The notes: generated by a model not told the origin, from the letters alone. Positions 46,801-54,474 are shown, numbered from the stretch's first letter. The stretch is 64,000 nt of DNA from Mycolicibacterium moriokaense (GCF_003347205.1 NZ_QQBJ01000006.1:1-64000), one strand, 5' to 3'. Translations and numbers: made by a program.

Positions 46801-47082
46801 GTGCATCGGCTGGAATCCGATCGGGCGTACCACGATCAGCTCACGCGCGACGGGCTCCAGCCGTAGCTCGGCTTCTCCGACCAGCGTCGCCAGTTCGGCC
46901 TCGATGCCGGCCGAGGACACCAGCTCCTCCAGCGTCTCCAGCCAGGCGCTGCCTTGGCCGCCGAAGGCGACGGCGTAGGGCTCGCCCGCGGTCAGGCGGT
47001 CGACGAGGGCATGGCTGGACTGAGGGGCTCCTGATTCGTCGTCGCGCCCGGTGGACACTCTGTGATGTTCGTTGATGGTCAC
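37828..47082 (-). CDS. fas: Type I fatty acid synthase (FAS-I)
   Basis: A 3,084-residue multienzyme making C16-C26 acyl-CoA for phospholipids and as mycolic-acid primers. Modules in order: acetyl transferase (Ser151 in AGHSQG), enoyl reductase (from ~420, RSPILLAGMTPTT), dehydratase (~1225-1300, VVSGDHNPIHTDRAA), malonyl/palmitoyl transferase (FPGQGIQHKGMG and Ser1438 in CGHSVGEY), an Ala/Pro-rich linker, ACP (GASSRRNQ around 1820, phosphopantetheine serine 1822 or 1823), ketoreductase (~2130, VVTGASKGSI) and ketosynthase (Cys2734 in GACATAAVS, KHDTSTLANDP, SLTGHAKGG). GTG 47082 has a GAGGAG ribosome-binding site and yields MTINEHHRVS; the upstream extension in the open frame is not homologous. 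Length is close to M. tuberculosis Fas. Confidence 0.97.
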   Translation of the reverse strand: MTINEHHRVSTGRDDESGAPQSSHALVDRLTAGEPYAVAFGGQGSAWLETLEELVSSAGIEAELATLVGEAELRLEPVARELIVVRPIGFQPMHWVRALAAEEAVPTAKHLTSAAVSVPGVLLTQIAAMRALSRQGMDLTATPPVAVAGHSQGVLAVQALAAKGARDVELLAMAQLVGTAGTLVARRRGISVLGDRPPMVSVTNADPERIAELLDEFAQDVRTVLPPVLSIRNGRRSVVITGTPEQLSRFELYCEQIAEKEEAERKNKVRGGAVFAPVFDPVQVEVGFHTPRLSDAIDMVGNWAQTVGLDVDLAREMAEAILVRRVDWVKEINDLHDAGARWILDLGPGDILTRLTAPVIRGLGVGIVPAATRGGQRNLFTVGAVPEVAKPWSSYAPTLVSLPDGAVKLSTKFTRLTGRSPILLAGMTPTTVDAKIVAAAANAGHWSELAGGGQVTEEIFDDRIAELTQLLEPGRAVQFNSLFLDPYLWKLQVGGKRLVQKARQSGAPIDGVVVSAGIPELEEAVALIDELNEAGISHVVFKPGTVEQIRSVIRIAAEAATKPVIVHIEGGRAGGHHSWEDLDDLLLATYSELRSRSNITVCVGGGIGTPERSAEYLSGRWAQAYGFPLMPVDGILVGTAAMATLEATTSPSVKRMLVETGGTDHWISAGKAQGGMASSRSQLGADIHEIDNTASRCGRLLDEVAGDADAVAERRDEIIAAMANTCKPYFGDIGEMTYLQWLQRYVELAIGDGDSTADTAAPGSPWLADTWRDRFAEMLKRAEARLHPKDFGPIDTLFNDEALLDKPEQAITALLGRYPDAGTIKLHPADVPFFVQLCKTLGKPVNFVPVIDKDVRRWWRSDSLWQAHDARYDADQVCIIPGTQAVAGITKVDEPVGDLLDRFEQASIDDVLAAGVEPVAAVSRRQARSDVTGPLAVVLDAPDVLWAGRASINPVHRIGEPGEWQVNQNRSATHPSTGARLEVSDDDTVTLSVPLSDTWITIRFTLPTCTVDGGMPVVTVEDASNAMRSVLAIAAGATGPDALPAVVNNTAQVTVQWDPERVADHTGVTATFGAPLAPGLKLVPDALVGLCWPAVFSVIGSALTDDGFPVVEGLLSLVHLDHAAHLLASLPKTQAELFVTATASAAVDTEVGRVVPVDVTIRDADGTEVAKLEERFAIRGRTGALELTDPPRAGGAMTDNATDTPRRRRRDVTVTAPGDMRAFAVVSGDHNPIHTDRAAALLAGLESPIVHGMWLSAAAQQVVTATDGKAVPPARLVGWTARFLGMVLPGDEVDIRVDRVGIDRGAEILEISARVGSDLVMSATAQLAAPKTVYAFPGQGIQHKGMGMEVRARSKAARKVWDSADKFTRETLGFSVLHVVRDNPTSLIASGVHYQHPEGVLYLTQFTQVAMATVAAAQVAEMREQGAFVEGAIACGHSVGEYTALACVSGVYELEALLEVVFHRGSKMHDIVPRDEFGRSNYRLAAIRPSQIDLDDNDVVDFVAEISERTGEFLQIVNFNLRGSQYAIAGTVRGLEVLEEEVEKRREITGGKRSFILVPGIDVPFHSSVLRVGVADFRRSLERVMPRDKDPELIIGKYIPNLVPRPFTLDRDFIEEIRDLVPAEPLDEILADYDTWRNEKPAELCRKIVIELLAWQFASPVRWIETQDLLFIEEAAGGLGVERFVEIGVKSAPTVAGLATNTLKLPEYSHNTTEVLNSERDAPVLFATDTDPEPDHEDVAEEAAPAQDAAAPAAEAAAPVAAPTAPAGAPQPNVAPAGAPQPDDIVFDAADATMALIALSAKMRIDQIEPLDSIESITDGASSRRNQLLVDLGSELDLGAIDGAAEADLAGLKGQVTKLARTYKPYGPVLSDAINDQLRTVLGPSGKRPAAIAERVKKTWQLGDGWAKHVTAEVALGTREGSSVRGGGLGGLHDGALADAATVDKVIDAAVQSVAARRGIAVALPSAGGGAGGGVVDSAALNEFAEMVTGRDGVLASAARTILNQLGLDNAASTPEAATDAELIDLVTAELGSDWPRLVAPVFDGRKAVLFDDRWASAREDLVKLWLMDEGDIDANWPQLSERFEGAGHIVGQQASWWQGRALAAGRNIHASLFGRAAAGAENPGKGRYSDEIAVVTGASKGSIAASVVAGLLDGGATVIATTSKLDDSRLEFYRNLYRDNARFGAALWVVPANMASYSDIDALVSWVGNEQSESLGPQSIHLKDAQTPTLLFPFAAPRVAGDLSEAGSRSEMEMKVLLWAVQRLIGGLSHIGSERDIASRLHVVLPGSPNRGMFGGDGAYGESKSALDAVVTRWNAESSWAQRVSLAHALIGWTRGTGLMGANDAIVSAVEEAGVTTYSTEQMAHMLLELCSIESKVAAAQQPLKVDLTGGLGDIDIDMSELAAKAREEMAADAADDAEEQHGTIAALPSPPRGYTAAPAPAWNDLDIDPADMVVIVGGAELGPYGSSRTRFEMEVDNELSAAGVLELAWTTGLITWEDDPKPGWYDTESGDLVDESELVERYHDAVVERTGIREFVDDGAIDPDHASPLLVSVFLDKDFTFVVSSEADARAFVQFDPEHTVATPVADSSDWQVTRKAGTEIRVPRKTKLSRTVGGQIPTGFDPTVYGISADMNTSLDRVAVWNIVATVDAFLGAGFTPTELMRWVHPAMVASTQGTGMGGMTSMQTMYHGNLLGRNKPNDILQEVLPNVVAAHVIQSYVGSYGSMIHPVGACATAAVSVEEGVDKIKLGKAELVVAGGFDDLTLEAIIGFGDMAATADTEMMRAKGISDSKFSRANDRRRLGFLESQGGGTILLARGDLALKMGLPVLAVVGYAQSFADGVHTSIPAPGLGALGAGRGGKESLLARSLAKLGVGADDIAVVSKHDTSTLANDPNETELHERLADSMGRSDGAPMFVVSQKSLTGHAKGGAAVFQMMGMCQMLRDGVIPPNRSLDCVDDELAGSEHFVWVRETLRLGEKFPLKAGLITSLGFGHVSGVIALVHPQAFVAALDPEQRAAYQAQAAERIFEGQRRLAAAIAGGTPLYERPAGNRRLDDEAPENREEAEMLLDPTSRLGEAGVYVR

Positions 47083-47599
47083 GTCTTGTAATCTCCTCAG
47101 TCCTGCTTCGGCGCGTCTCGCGTTGCACTCTGTCGTATGTGGGCTGTCGTCGTGTCTGCGGTGTGACCGGCGCTCCCCTGCGCGGTCACCTACGATTCGG
47201 CGTCGAATCCGACTGGCTCTGGACGCGGCCCGCGGTGCGGACGGGTCTTTGACGGACACTCCAGCCGTACTAAGAGTGTCATAAGAGCCACCCCCATTTT
47301 CACGGCTGAAATGGTTACTGGCGAGTTCTACGCTCGGGTAACCATGTGTTGTGTAACACGCTGTTCAATGCGGCCCGAAGCTATCCGGGACAAACGTCCT
47401 GCATGCAAGTGGTTACGGTCGAGTAGCCATAACAGTGCAGATCAAGGCATGACTGTTATCAAATCGTTATGTAGAAATTTGGTCTCGTCGCGGCGCCGCA
47501 GACACTCCGATTCGAAGCGACAGATCCGCGACATTTGTCTAGTCGGACGAGCCAGCCAACAGAAAGAGTTTGCTGGTGGACCTTACTGATCGGTAACAT
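47083..47599 (-). promoter_or_regulatory. fas upstream region with inverted repeats
   Basis: 517 bp without a gene between fas and the DUF1906 gene. Structure seen: GACACTC/GAGTGTC (47255-47261 and 47274-47280); ATGGTTAC/GTAACCAT (47311-47318 and 47338-47345); GTGTT/AACAC (47346-47350 and 47355-47359); and a weaker GGTTAC/GTAGCC pair (47411-47416 and 47423-47428). Mycobacterial fas-acpS is activated by the TetR-family protein FasR, which binds palindromic DNA upstream of fas; the GGTTAC pairs are reasonable candidates. FasR itself is not in the window. The AT-rich stretch 47440-47600 shows no further structure. Confidence 0.5.
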
Positions 47600-48361
47600 T
47601 TAGTCCCATTGGCCGAACCGCGGCTTGAGGACCTCGTTGACGTCGACGCCGATGCCGCCGACGGTTCGCTTGTCGATCTCGACCTGATGCAGATTGGCCG
47701 CCGGGTGCACGAAGCCCTTCGGCGAGCCCCAGTTGTGCTGCCAGAAGTACGCGCCCAGGCCGTCCTGCAGCGCCCAGTCGATGGTCTTGGAGTTGGCGTA
47801 GACCCCGACCCGTTGGTGGCCGAGCACGGTTTCCCAGCCACGCAGATACGGCGCGACCTGCCGCTTGTACTGGTCATATGACGGGTCGTCGTCGATCGAG
47901 GCGTAGATCGGGGCGCCGTAGGACCCGCCTGCGGCGACGTGTAACTGCCACCCGCGCTTGGCATGCCGCAAGCCGGCGTCCTGCCCGCCGAGCCAGTCCG
48001 CGGTGTCCTGCTTTCCGTACTGGTAGCAGGAGACGATCTTCAACCCGTTCTGGTAGAGGTCGCGGGCCTCGGGAAGCTGGATCGGCTTGCCGAGCATCCA
48101 GGCGCCGCCGGGCCGGCGATCCGACACGTAGCGGATTGCTCCGTGTGCACCCGCGGCGCGGATATCGGCCGCCTTGATGACGCCTGCGGCGTAGTCCAGC
48201 AGGACGCCCAGCGGCGCGGCCTTCGCCTCGGGCGCAGGCAGTAGCGACGACGCGGCCACCAGCGCCGGGGCTGCGGCCGCGTACTTGAGCAGGGCCCGAC
48301 GGGACACCGACCGGGAGGTCGAATCAGGCACCGACCGCGAGGTCGAATCAGGCACCGTCAC
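47600..48361 (-). CDS. Tat-exported DUF1906 glycoside-hydrolase-like protein (Rv2525c-like)
   Basis: 253 residues with a twin-arginine signal ([20 protein letters not shown], cleavage near EAKA|AP around residue 49). The mature domain is a DUF1906/GH25-like TIM barrel: [81 protein letters not shown] and a C-terminal VDVNEV. The Rv2525c homologue is linked to envelope processes in M. tuberculosis, and the same position upstream of fas is kept. The N-terminus contains an exact duplication (VPDSTSRS twice); a GTG at 48337 or 48361 could start translation. Confidence 0.9.
   Translation of the reverse strand: MTVPDSTSRSVPDSTSRSVSRRALLKYAAAAPALVAASSLLPAPEAKAAPLGVLLDYAAGVIKAADIRAAGAHGAIRYVSDRRPGGAWMLGKPIQLPEARDLYQNGLKIVSCYQYGKQDTADWLGGQDAGLRHAKRGWQLHVAAGGSYGAPIYASIDDDPSYDQYKRQVAPYLRGWETVLGHQRVGVYANSKTIDWALQDGLGAYFWQHNWGSPKGFVHPAANLHQVEIDKRTVGGIGVDVNEVLKPRFGQWD
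48305..48352. repeat. 24-bp tandem duplication in the Tat signal region
   Basis: Two copies of a 24-bp unit, 48305-48328 and 48329-48352, differing at one base (CCGGGAGG versus CCGCGAGG). The unit encodes VPDSTSRS on the reverse strand, so the exported DUF1906 protein carries the octapeptide twice immediately before its twin arginines. Each unit brings an in-frame GTG, which may provide alternative starts. Confidence 0.85.
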
Positions 48362-48464
48362 GTGCCACAGGTTACGTCAGAAACCTCTATATTCACTTCA
48401 GCGCCACTGGTCACACTTGTATCAAGATTTTCAGAAAGCAGCCCGCATTTCGCGCGAACGGGGC

Positions 48465-49643
48465 GTGACGGATGATCGCGGGGTGACCCCGCGGCTGAGC
48501 CTCGACCCGTTTCGCATCGCCGTCTCCGACGCCGACCTCGCCGATCTGAAAGCCCGACTGGCCGCGACGCGTTGGCCCGAACAGTTGCCGGGCACACCCT
48601 GGCAGCGCGGCGTCCCCGTCGACTACCTCCGTCAGCTGGCCGACTATTGGGCCGGCGACTTCGACTGGCGCGCTCAGGAGGCCGAGCTCAACTCCTACCC
48701 GCAATTCCGCACCCGGATCGACGGGCAGACCGTGCACTTCCTGCACGTCGAGTCGGCCGAGCCGACCGCGCGCCCGCTGATCCTGCTGCACGGCTGGCCC
48801 GGCTCCGTCGTCGAGTTCCTCGACGTCATCGGCCCGCTGACCAACCCCCGCGCGCACGGCCTCGACCCCGCGCAGGCGTATCACCTCGTCATCCCGTCAC
48901 TCGTCGGCTTCGGCTTCTCGACGCCGCTCTCGGACGCGGGCTGGACACCGGCACGGATCGCGGCAGCCTTCGCTGAACTGATGGCCGCGCTCGGCTACGA
49001 GCGCTACTGCGTGCAGGGCGGCGACTACGGCTCGTTGATCGGGCCCTTGATGGGCGGTCTGGCTCCCGACCGCGTGATCGGTGTCCACGTCAACGGCGGG
49101 TCCTTTGGATTCAACGCGGGCAAGCACGTCACCGACGAGGACCTGGCGTCGATGACCGATCTGGAGCGCGACCGGCTGGCGCGATCGCGCGGGTGGGCCG
49201 CAGAGATGACGGGCTACTTCAGGCTGCAGGGCACCCGGCCGCAAACCGTCGGCTACAGCCTGGAGGATTCGCCGGCCGGCCAGCTGGCGTGGATCGTGGA
49301 GAAGTTCAAGGAATGGACCGACTCCGCTCACGAATTGCCCGATGAAGCCGTGCCGCGAGATCGGCTGCTGGCCAACGTGGCCGTCTACTGGTTCACCCGC
49401 ACGGCGACGTCGTCAGCCAATCTCTACTACGAATTGGGGCACTCCCGAACGCCCTTGACCCCCTCGCCGGTGCCGATGGGCGTCGCCGTCTTCCGGGAGG
49501 ACCTGGCGATCCGGCGCTACGGCGAGCGGCTGTTCAACATCGTGCACTGGAGCGACTTCGACACCGGCGGCCACTTCGCCGCGATGGAGACGCCGCAGTT
49601 GCTGGTCGAGGACGTCAGGGCGTTCTTCGCGTTGGTCGAATGA
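48465..49643 (+). CDS. Epoxide hydrolase (EHN-domain alpha/beta hydrolase)
   Basis: 392-residue epoxide hydrolase of the microsomal type. The N-terminal EHN domain (~10-115: [48 protein letters not shown]) is followed by the hydrolase core with oxyanion motif HGWPGS, nucleophile Asp187 in GGDYGS, and HFAAMETP carrying the likely catalytic histidine. GTG 48465 is chosen as the first start giving a complete EHN domain; GTG 48483 is possible. It is divergent from the DUF1906 gene across about 100 bp. Probably detoxifies epoxides or processes lipid epoxides; substrate unknown. Confidence 0.9.
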   Translation: MTDDRGVTPRLSLDPFRIAVSDADLADLKARLAATRWPEQLPGTPWQRGVPVDYLRQLADYWAGDFDWRAQEAELNSYPQFRTRIDGQTVHFLHVESAEPTARPLILLHGWPGSVVEFLDVIGPLTNPRAHGLDPAQAYHLVIPSLVGFGFSTPLSDAGWTPARIAAAFAELMAALGYERYCVQGGDYGSLIGPLMGGLAPDRVIGVHVNGGSFGFNAGKHVTDEDLASMTDLERDRLARSRGWAAEMTGYFRLQGTRPQTVGYSLEDSPAGQLAWIVEKFKEWTDSAHELPDEAVPRDRLLANVAVYWFTRTATSSANLYYELGHSRTPLTPSPVPMGVAVFREDLAIRRYGERLFNIVHWSDFDTGGHFAAMETPQLLVEDVRAFFALVE

Positions 49644-49706
49644 GCCGATCGGGACGAAATCCGCAATGAGCGTGCGCTTTCACCGCGGAATCCATACGAT
49701 CTGCGA

Positions 49707-50792
49707 ATGCCTTCGGGGACGGTTGGCGCACAGCGGCGCGTAGATCCCGCTGCCGGCGTTGACGATCCCCAGATCGAGCTGATCGGCGTCCGCAAGGAGT
49801 TCGACCACAAGGTGGTCGCCGTCGAGGGGGCCGACCTGTCGGTCGCCGACGGAGAGCTGTTCGCGATACTGGGCCCGTCGGGCTCGGGCAAGACCACCGT
49901 GCTGCGCATGGTGGCCGGGTTCGAGCAGCCCACAGCGGGCACGATCCGCCTGGGCGGCGTGGACGTCACCGCGCTGCCGGCGCGCCGTCGCGACGTCAAC
50001 ACGGTCTTCCAGGAATACGCGCTTTTTCCCCACATGACCGTCGCCCAGAACGTGGAGTACGGGCTGAAGGTCAAGGGGGTTCCTCGCGACGAACGCCGCA
50101 GCCGCACCTCCGACGCGCTCGACATGGTGCGGCTGAGCGGTGAGGCGTCGCGCAAGCCCGCACAGTTGTCGGGCGGCCAGCGTCAGCGAGTTGCGTTGGC
50201 GCGCGCGCTCGTCGGCCGCCCCCGCGTGCTGCTGCTCGACGAGCCGTTGGGAGCGCTGGACCTCAAGCTTCGCGAGCAGATGCAGATCGAGCTGAAGGAG
50301 ATCCAGCGCGAGGTCGGCATCACCTTCGTCATCGTCACCCACGACCAGGACGAGGCGCTGACCCTGTGCGACCGGCTCGCGGTGTTCAATCACGGCCGCA
50401 TCGAACAGATCGGCAAGGCCCGCGACGTGTATGAGAGCCCGGCCAACCGATTCGTCGCCGACTTCGTCGGAACGTCCAATGTGCTCGACGGAGCCGCCGC
50501 CGAAGCCCTTGTCGGCAAACCGGGCACGTTCGTCGTTCGGCCGGAACGCATTTCGGTCTTCGCGCCGGGAAGCGACCGCCCGTCGGGCGTGCGCACCGTG
50601 GACGCCACCGTGCTCGAGGCCATCTACGCCGGGCCGACGACGAGGATCGCCGCGTCCACCGACAGCGGGGTCACGCTGACCGCCACCGTCCTCACCGCAA
50701 GCAGCTGGCTGCCGCCAGACCTGACGCATGGCGCCCCAATCACGTTGGGGTGGCCCGAAACAGCCCTACATCAACTGTCAATCGAGGAGTAA
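49707..50792 (+). CDS. ABC transporter ATP-binding protein, PotA-like
   Basis: 361-residue ATPase of the spermidine/putrescine (and Fe3+/sulfate-like) importer family. Walker A GPSGSGKTT (~55-63), Q-loop FQEYALFPHMTV, signature LSGGQRQR, Walker B VLLLDEPLGALD and H-loop VTHDQDEA are all present, and a TOBE-type regulatory domain fills the C-terminus from about residue 265. It leads an ATPase-binding protein-permease-permease operon; the next start is 2 nt after its stop. Polyamine specificity is inferred from gene order and binding-protein family, not from ligand residues. Confidence 0.9.
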   Translation: MPSGTVGAQRRVDPAAGVDDPQIELIGVRKEFDHKVVAVEGADLSVADGELFAILGPSGSGKTTVLRMVAGFEQPTAGTIRLGGVDVTALPARRRDVNTVFQEYALFPHMTVAQNVEYGLKVKGVPRDERRSRTSDALDMVRLSGEASRKPAQLSGGQRQRVALARALVGRPRVLLLDEPLGALDLKLREQMQIELKEIQREVGITFVIVTHDQDEALTLCDRLAVFNHGRIEQIGKARDVYESPANRFVADFVGTSNVLDGAAAEALVGKPGTFVVRPERISVFAPGSDRPSGVRTVDATVLEAIYAGPTTRIAASTDSGVTLTATVLTASSWLPPDLTHGAPITLGWPETALHQLSIEE

Positions 50793-50794
50793 TC

Positions 50795-52003
50795 ATGAAA
50801 TCAACCGCGGCGAGCCGCACGAAGTCCATGGTCCGGTTGGGTTTCGCCGTCAGCGCGTGTGCCGCGCTGGTGGTCGCCTGCTCCAGCTCCAATCAGTCCT
50901 CGAATGGCGAGTCTCCGCCGAAGATGGAGCCGCTGAGCGCGCTCGGCGACGGCGAGGGCCAGCTGAATCTCATCGCGTGGGCCGGCTACGCGGAGAACGG
51001 CTCCAACGACAAGACCGTCGACTGGGTGACCCCGTTCGAGAAGAAGACCGGTTGTCAGGTGAACGTCAAGCTGGGCAACACATCCGACGAGATGGTCCAG
51101 CTGATGCGCACCGGGCAGTACGACGGCGTGTCCGCCTCCGGCGACGCGACGCTGCGGCTGATCTACGCCGGCGACGTCGCGCCTGTCAACACCGACCTGG
51201 TGCCGAACTACGCGACGATTTCCGACTTCCTCAAGGACAAGTCGTGGAACTCCGTCGACGGCCAGATGTACGGCATCCCGCACGGGTGGGGCGCGAACCT
51301 GCTGATGTACAACCTCGACGTCGTCAAGGACGCGCCCGACTCGTGGGCCGCGGTGTTCGACAACGCCGACAAGTACAAGGGCAAGGTGACCGCCTACGAC
51401 TCCCCCATCTACATCGCCGACGCGGCGCTGTATCTGATGAAGTCGAAGCCCGATCTGGGTATCAAGGACCCCTACTCGCTGACCTCTGAACAGCTGGACG
51501 CCGCAGCGGATCTGCTCAAGAAGCAGAAGGAGGCCGTCGGCGAGTACTGGTCCGACTACACCAAGGAGGTGCAGGCGTTCGAGTCCGGCACCTCGGTGAT
51601 CGGCACCACCTGGCAGGTGATCGCGAACCTGATCGGCAGCGACAACAAGGTTCAGGTCAACACCGTGCTGCCCAAGGAGGGGTCCACGGGATGGTCTGAC
51701 ACGTGGATGGTCTCGTCGAAGGCCGCGCATCCGAACTGCATGTACAAGTGGATGGACTGGATCACCTCACCCGAGGTCAACGCGCAGGTGGCCGAGTACT
51801 TCGGCGAGGCGCCGGCCCAGACGAAGGCCTGTGATCACACCAGCGAGAAGGACTTCTGCGACATCTTCCACGCGACCGACGCCGACTACGCCAAGCAGAT
51901 CCACTACTGGACGACGCCGCAGAAGCAGTGCGTCGACGGCAGCGGCGACAACTGCACGACCTACGACGAGTGGGTCACCAAGTGGCAGCAGATCAAGGGA
52001 TAG
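50795..52003 (+). CDS. Extracellular solute-binding lipoprotein, PotD-like
   Basis: 402-residue lipoprotein receptor for the importer. ATG 50795 follows GAGGAG, and the signal ends in LVVAC with lipidated Cys29. The mature part has the periplasmic-binding fold pattern of family-1 polyamine receptors: LNLIAWAGYAEN, FEKKTGCQVNVKLGNTSDEM, YDGVSASGDATLRLIYAGDV, GIPHGWGANLLMYNLDVV, VIGTTWQVIANLI and MDWITSPEVNAQVAEYFGEA. An aromatic/acidic pocket is likely, but the exact ligand cannot be read off. Several cysteines near the C-terminus (CDHTSEKDFC, CVDGSGDNC) could form disulphides. Confidence 0.9.
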   Translation: MKSTAASRTKSMVRLGFAVSACAALVVACSSSNQSSNGESPPKMEPLSALGDGEGQLNLIAWAGYAENGSNDKTVDWVTPFEKKTGCQVNVKLGNTSDEMVQLMRTGQYDGVSASGDATLRLIYAGDVAPVNTDLVPNYATISDFLKDKSWNSVDGQMYGIPHGWGANLLMYNLDVVKDAPDSWAAVFDNADKYKGKVTAYDSPIYIADAALYLMKSKPDLGIKDPYSLTSEQLDAAADLLKKQKEAVGEYWSDYTKEVQAFESGTSVIGTTWQVIANLIGSDNKVQVNTVLPKEGSTGWSDTWMVSSKAAHPNCMYKWMDWITSPEVNAQVAEYFGEAPAQTKACDHTSEKDFCDIFHATDADYAKQIHYWTTPQKQCVDGSGDNCTTYDEWVTKWQQIKG

Positions 52004-52062
52004 CTACGGGCACCCACGAGCGCTTGGGTGAGGGGCAGACGGGCAAGTCGACAGCGGCGTCG

Positions 52063-52884
52063 ATGAGGCGCCGCGTCGGCTTGGCCTTCCTCTTGGTCCC
52101 GCCGATGGCCTGGCTGGTGCTGGCCTATCTGGGATCGCTTGCAGTGCTTCTGGTTTCGGCATTCTGGAGCACCAACAGCTTCACCGGCGCGGTGGTGCAC
52201 ACGTTCACCACCGACAACATCGTTTCGGCGTTCACCGCCAAGGTGTTCCGCGTCACCACCTTGCGCACGGTCGGGGTGGCTCTGCTGGTCACGGTGATCT
52301 GCATCGTGCTCGCGGTACCGCTGGCGCTCTACATGGCCAAGGTCGCCTCGCCGCGAGTTCGGCTCGCGCTGGTGATCGCGGTGACGACGCCGTTGTGGGC
52401 GAGCTATCTGGTGAAGGCGTACGCCTGGCGGATGCTGCTCTCGCCCGCGGGGCCGCTGGCGTGGGCGGGCGGCTTCACCCCGGGATACGGCCTCACCGCC
52501 ACCGTGATCACCCTTGCCTACCTGTGGCTGCCCTACATGATCATTCCGGTGTTCGCGGCGTTCGACCGGGTGCCCGACTCGTTGATCGACGCCAGCTCGG
52601 ACCTCGGCGCGTCGGATCTGTCCACGCTGCGGATGGTGATGGCGCCGTTGGTGTTTCCCGGTATCGCGGCGGGTTCGATCTTCACTTTCTCGCTGTCGAT
52701 GGGTGATTACATCGCGGTCACCATCGTCGGCGGCAAGACACAGATGCTCGGCAACGTGATCTACGGCCAGTTGGTCACGGCCAACAACCAACCGCTGGCC
52801 GCGGCGTTGTCGATCATTCCGCTGGCCGCGATCATTCTGTATCTGTTGGCGATGCGCCGCACCGGTGCGCTGGAGAACGTCTGA
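52063..52884 (+). CDS. ABC transporter permease, PotB-like
   Basis: 273-residue inner-membrane permease with six hydrophobic segments (first: RRRVGLAFLLVPPMAWLVLA) and the EAA coupling loop VPDSLIDASSDLGASDLSTL followed by MVMAPLVFPGIAAG. ATG 52063 is preferred; a TTG at 52024 would add 13 residues, and neither has a convincing ribosome-binding site. The stop overlaps the ATG of the second permease (TGATG), so the two are coupled. Confidence 0.9.
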   Translation: MRRRVGLAFLLVPPMAWLVLAYLGSLAVLLVSAFWSTNSFTGAVVHTFTTDNIVSAFTAKVFRVTTLRTVGVALLVTVICIVLAVPLALYMAKVASPRVRLALVIAVTTPLWASYLVKAYAWRMLLSPAGPLAWAGGFTPGYGLTATVITLAYLWLPYMIIPVFAAFDRVPDSLIDASSDLGASDLSTLRMVMAPLVFPGIAAGSIFTFSLSMGDYIAVTIVGGKTQMLGNVIYGQLVTANNQPLAAALSIIPLAAIILYLLAMRRTGALENV

Positions 52885-53684
52885 TGCTCTCCAGTGGTGC
52901 GCGGCGCGCGGTCCGGGGCTGGACTGTGCTGATTCTGCTGTTCCTCTATGTGCCACTGGCTCTGGTCCTCGTCAACGCGTTCAACTCGTCGCGGACGTTC
53001 GCGTTCCCGCCCACCGGCTTCACCACGCAGTGGTGGGTCAGCGCGTGGAACAGCGAGGGGATGTGGACGTCGCTGGCCAATTCGGTAGTGGTCGGCCTGG
53101 GCGCGACGGCGATCGCCCTGGCGCTCGGCACGATGGCCGCGTTCGCGGTGCAGCGCTACAGCTTCTTCGGCCGCGAAGTGATCAGTTTCCTTGTGGTGCT
53201 TCCGATCACGCTGCCCGGCATCGTCACCGGAATCGCGCTCAATGCGACGTTCACCTCGGCGCTGGGCGTCACCCTGGGCCTGGCGACGGTGATCGTCGGT
53301 CACGCCACGTTCTGCATCGTCATCGTCTTCAACAACACCCAGGCCCGGTTGCGCAGGCTGGGAACCAGCCTGGAGGACGCCTCCGCCGATCTCGGCGCCT
53401 CGACGTGGCAGACGTTCCGCTACGTGACCTTCCCGATGATGAGGGGCGCGCTCGTCGCCGGCGCGATCCTGGCGTTCGCGCTGTCCTTCGACGAGATCGT
53501 GGTGACGACGTTCACCGCGGGCCCGACCGTGCAGACACTGCCGATCTGGATCTTCGGAAACCTGTTCCGGCCCAATCAGGCACCGGTCATCAACGTCGTC
53601 GCGGCAGCCCTGACCGTGGTGGCGATCATCCCCGTGTGGCTGGCACAGCGGTTCGGCGGCGACCCCGCGACGACGCGGGTGTGA
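52884..53684 (+). CDS. ABC transporter permease, PotC-like
   Basis: 266-residue second permease subunit, six membrane helices, with the EAA motif LEDASADLGASTWQTFRYVT around residues 165-184 and the typical N-terminal FNSSRTFAFPPTGFTTQWW. Its ATG overlaps the preceding permease stop by 1 nt. It ends 1 nt before the convergent MerR-type gene, so there is no room for a separate terminator. Confidence 0.92.
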   Translation: MLSSGARRAVRGWTVLILLFLYVPLALVLVNAFNSSRTFAFPPTGFTTQWWVSAWNSEGMWTSLANSVVVGLGATAIALALGTMAAFAVQRYSFFGREVISFLVVLPITLPGIVTGIALNATFTSALGVTLGLATVIVGHATFCIVIVFNNTQARLRRLGTSLEDASADLGASTWQTFRYVTFPMMRGALVAGAILAFALSFDEIVVTTFTAGPTVQTLPIWIFGNLFRPNQAPVINVVAAALTVVAIIPVWLAQRFGGDPATTRV

Positions 53685-53685
53685 G

Positions 53686-54474
53686 CTACGAGCTCGCGGG
53701 CAACCAGTTGCCTCGCGTCACCACACGGGTGGTGTAGTCCGACGCAGCGGACACCAGGTGCCGTTGCAGCCCCTGGTCGAGTAGGTGGGTGACCACGGCG
53801 ATGCCGAGGTCACGGTAATCCGCGATCAGCCCCGCCACGTCGTCCATCTCGGCGGGCGTCGGCACGTAGCCGGGCCCGTAGCGGGCGGTCATGGATTCTT
53901 CGAGCGCGGCAACCAGCGTGGCGGCCAGTTCGTCGATCGTGCCGCTGCTGGTGGAGTCGACCACCCGCAGGATCATCTGCACGTAGGCCAGCTGATCGGC
54001 CGAGCGGGTGACGATGTCGGCCATTTCCGGTCGAACGAGGGCGATCGAGTCGTCGACCAGTTCGGCGAGCCCGCACGACAGCAGCCGGCGGGCCTCCTCG
54101 CACCGCGGATCGAGGTTGAGGGCCACCGCCGCGGAGCGGTCCTCGTCGGACTTACTGCCCAGGATCGCCTCTTGCACGCCGAGGATCGCGGCGAGGTCGT
54201 GCCCTTCACGCATGCGGTCGAAGAACTCCGCGATGTGCGCGCTGTTGAACCCTTTCCGGAGCAGCTGGTTGATGGTCCTCAGCTGCGACAGGTGATAGTC
54301 GTCGTAGAACGCGGAGCGCCCCTGCCGCCGCGGCGGGTCGAGCAGCCCACGCTCTCGGTACGCGCGGATGTTCCGGGAGCTGACCCCCGAGATGCGCGCA
54401 AGGTCGTCAAGCCGGTACTCAGCCAACCGCGCGCACCAGACCTCGACGGGGGTCGCGACCTCGCATGGGCCCAC
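53686..54474 (-). CDS. MerR-family transcriptional regulator
   Basis: 262-residue regulator: a MerR winged helix at residues ~19-88 (YRLDDLARISGVSSRNIRAY, then RERGLLDPPRRQGRSAFYDD and HLSQLRTINQLLRKG), then a long helical effector domain rich in Leu/Asp (ELVDDSIALVRPEMADIVTR). No cysteine metal-binding signature, so it is not a metal sensor. Starts considered: GTG 54474, possibly leaderless since GGTATTACA abuts it, or TTG 54426, which begins just before the HTH. A 15-bp palindrome lies 35 nt upstream. Likely controls the divergent MFS transporter or the convergent ABC operon. Confidence 0.88.
   Translation of the reverse strand: MGPCEVATPVEVWCARLAEYRLDDLARISGVSSRNIRAYRERGLLDPPRRQGRSAFYDDYHLSQLRTINQLLRKGFNSAHIAEFFDRMREGHDLAAILGVQEAILGSKSDEDRSAAVALNLDPRCEEARRLLSCGLAELVDDSIALVRPEMADIVTRSADQLAYVQMILRVVDSTSSGTIDELAATLVAALEESMTARYGPGYVPTPAEMDDVAGLIADYRDLGIAVVTHLLDQGLQRHLVSAASDYTTRVVTRGNWLPASS

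Noticed and set aside
37946-46866. Several very long open frames on the + strand across fas (for example 39442-41319, 41356-43698, 45352-46866)
   Set aside because: They are antisense to FAS-I in a high-GC gene, with Arg/Gly/His-rich composition, no ribosome-binding sites and no domains; fas itself accounts for every conserved motif.
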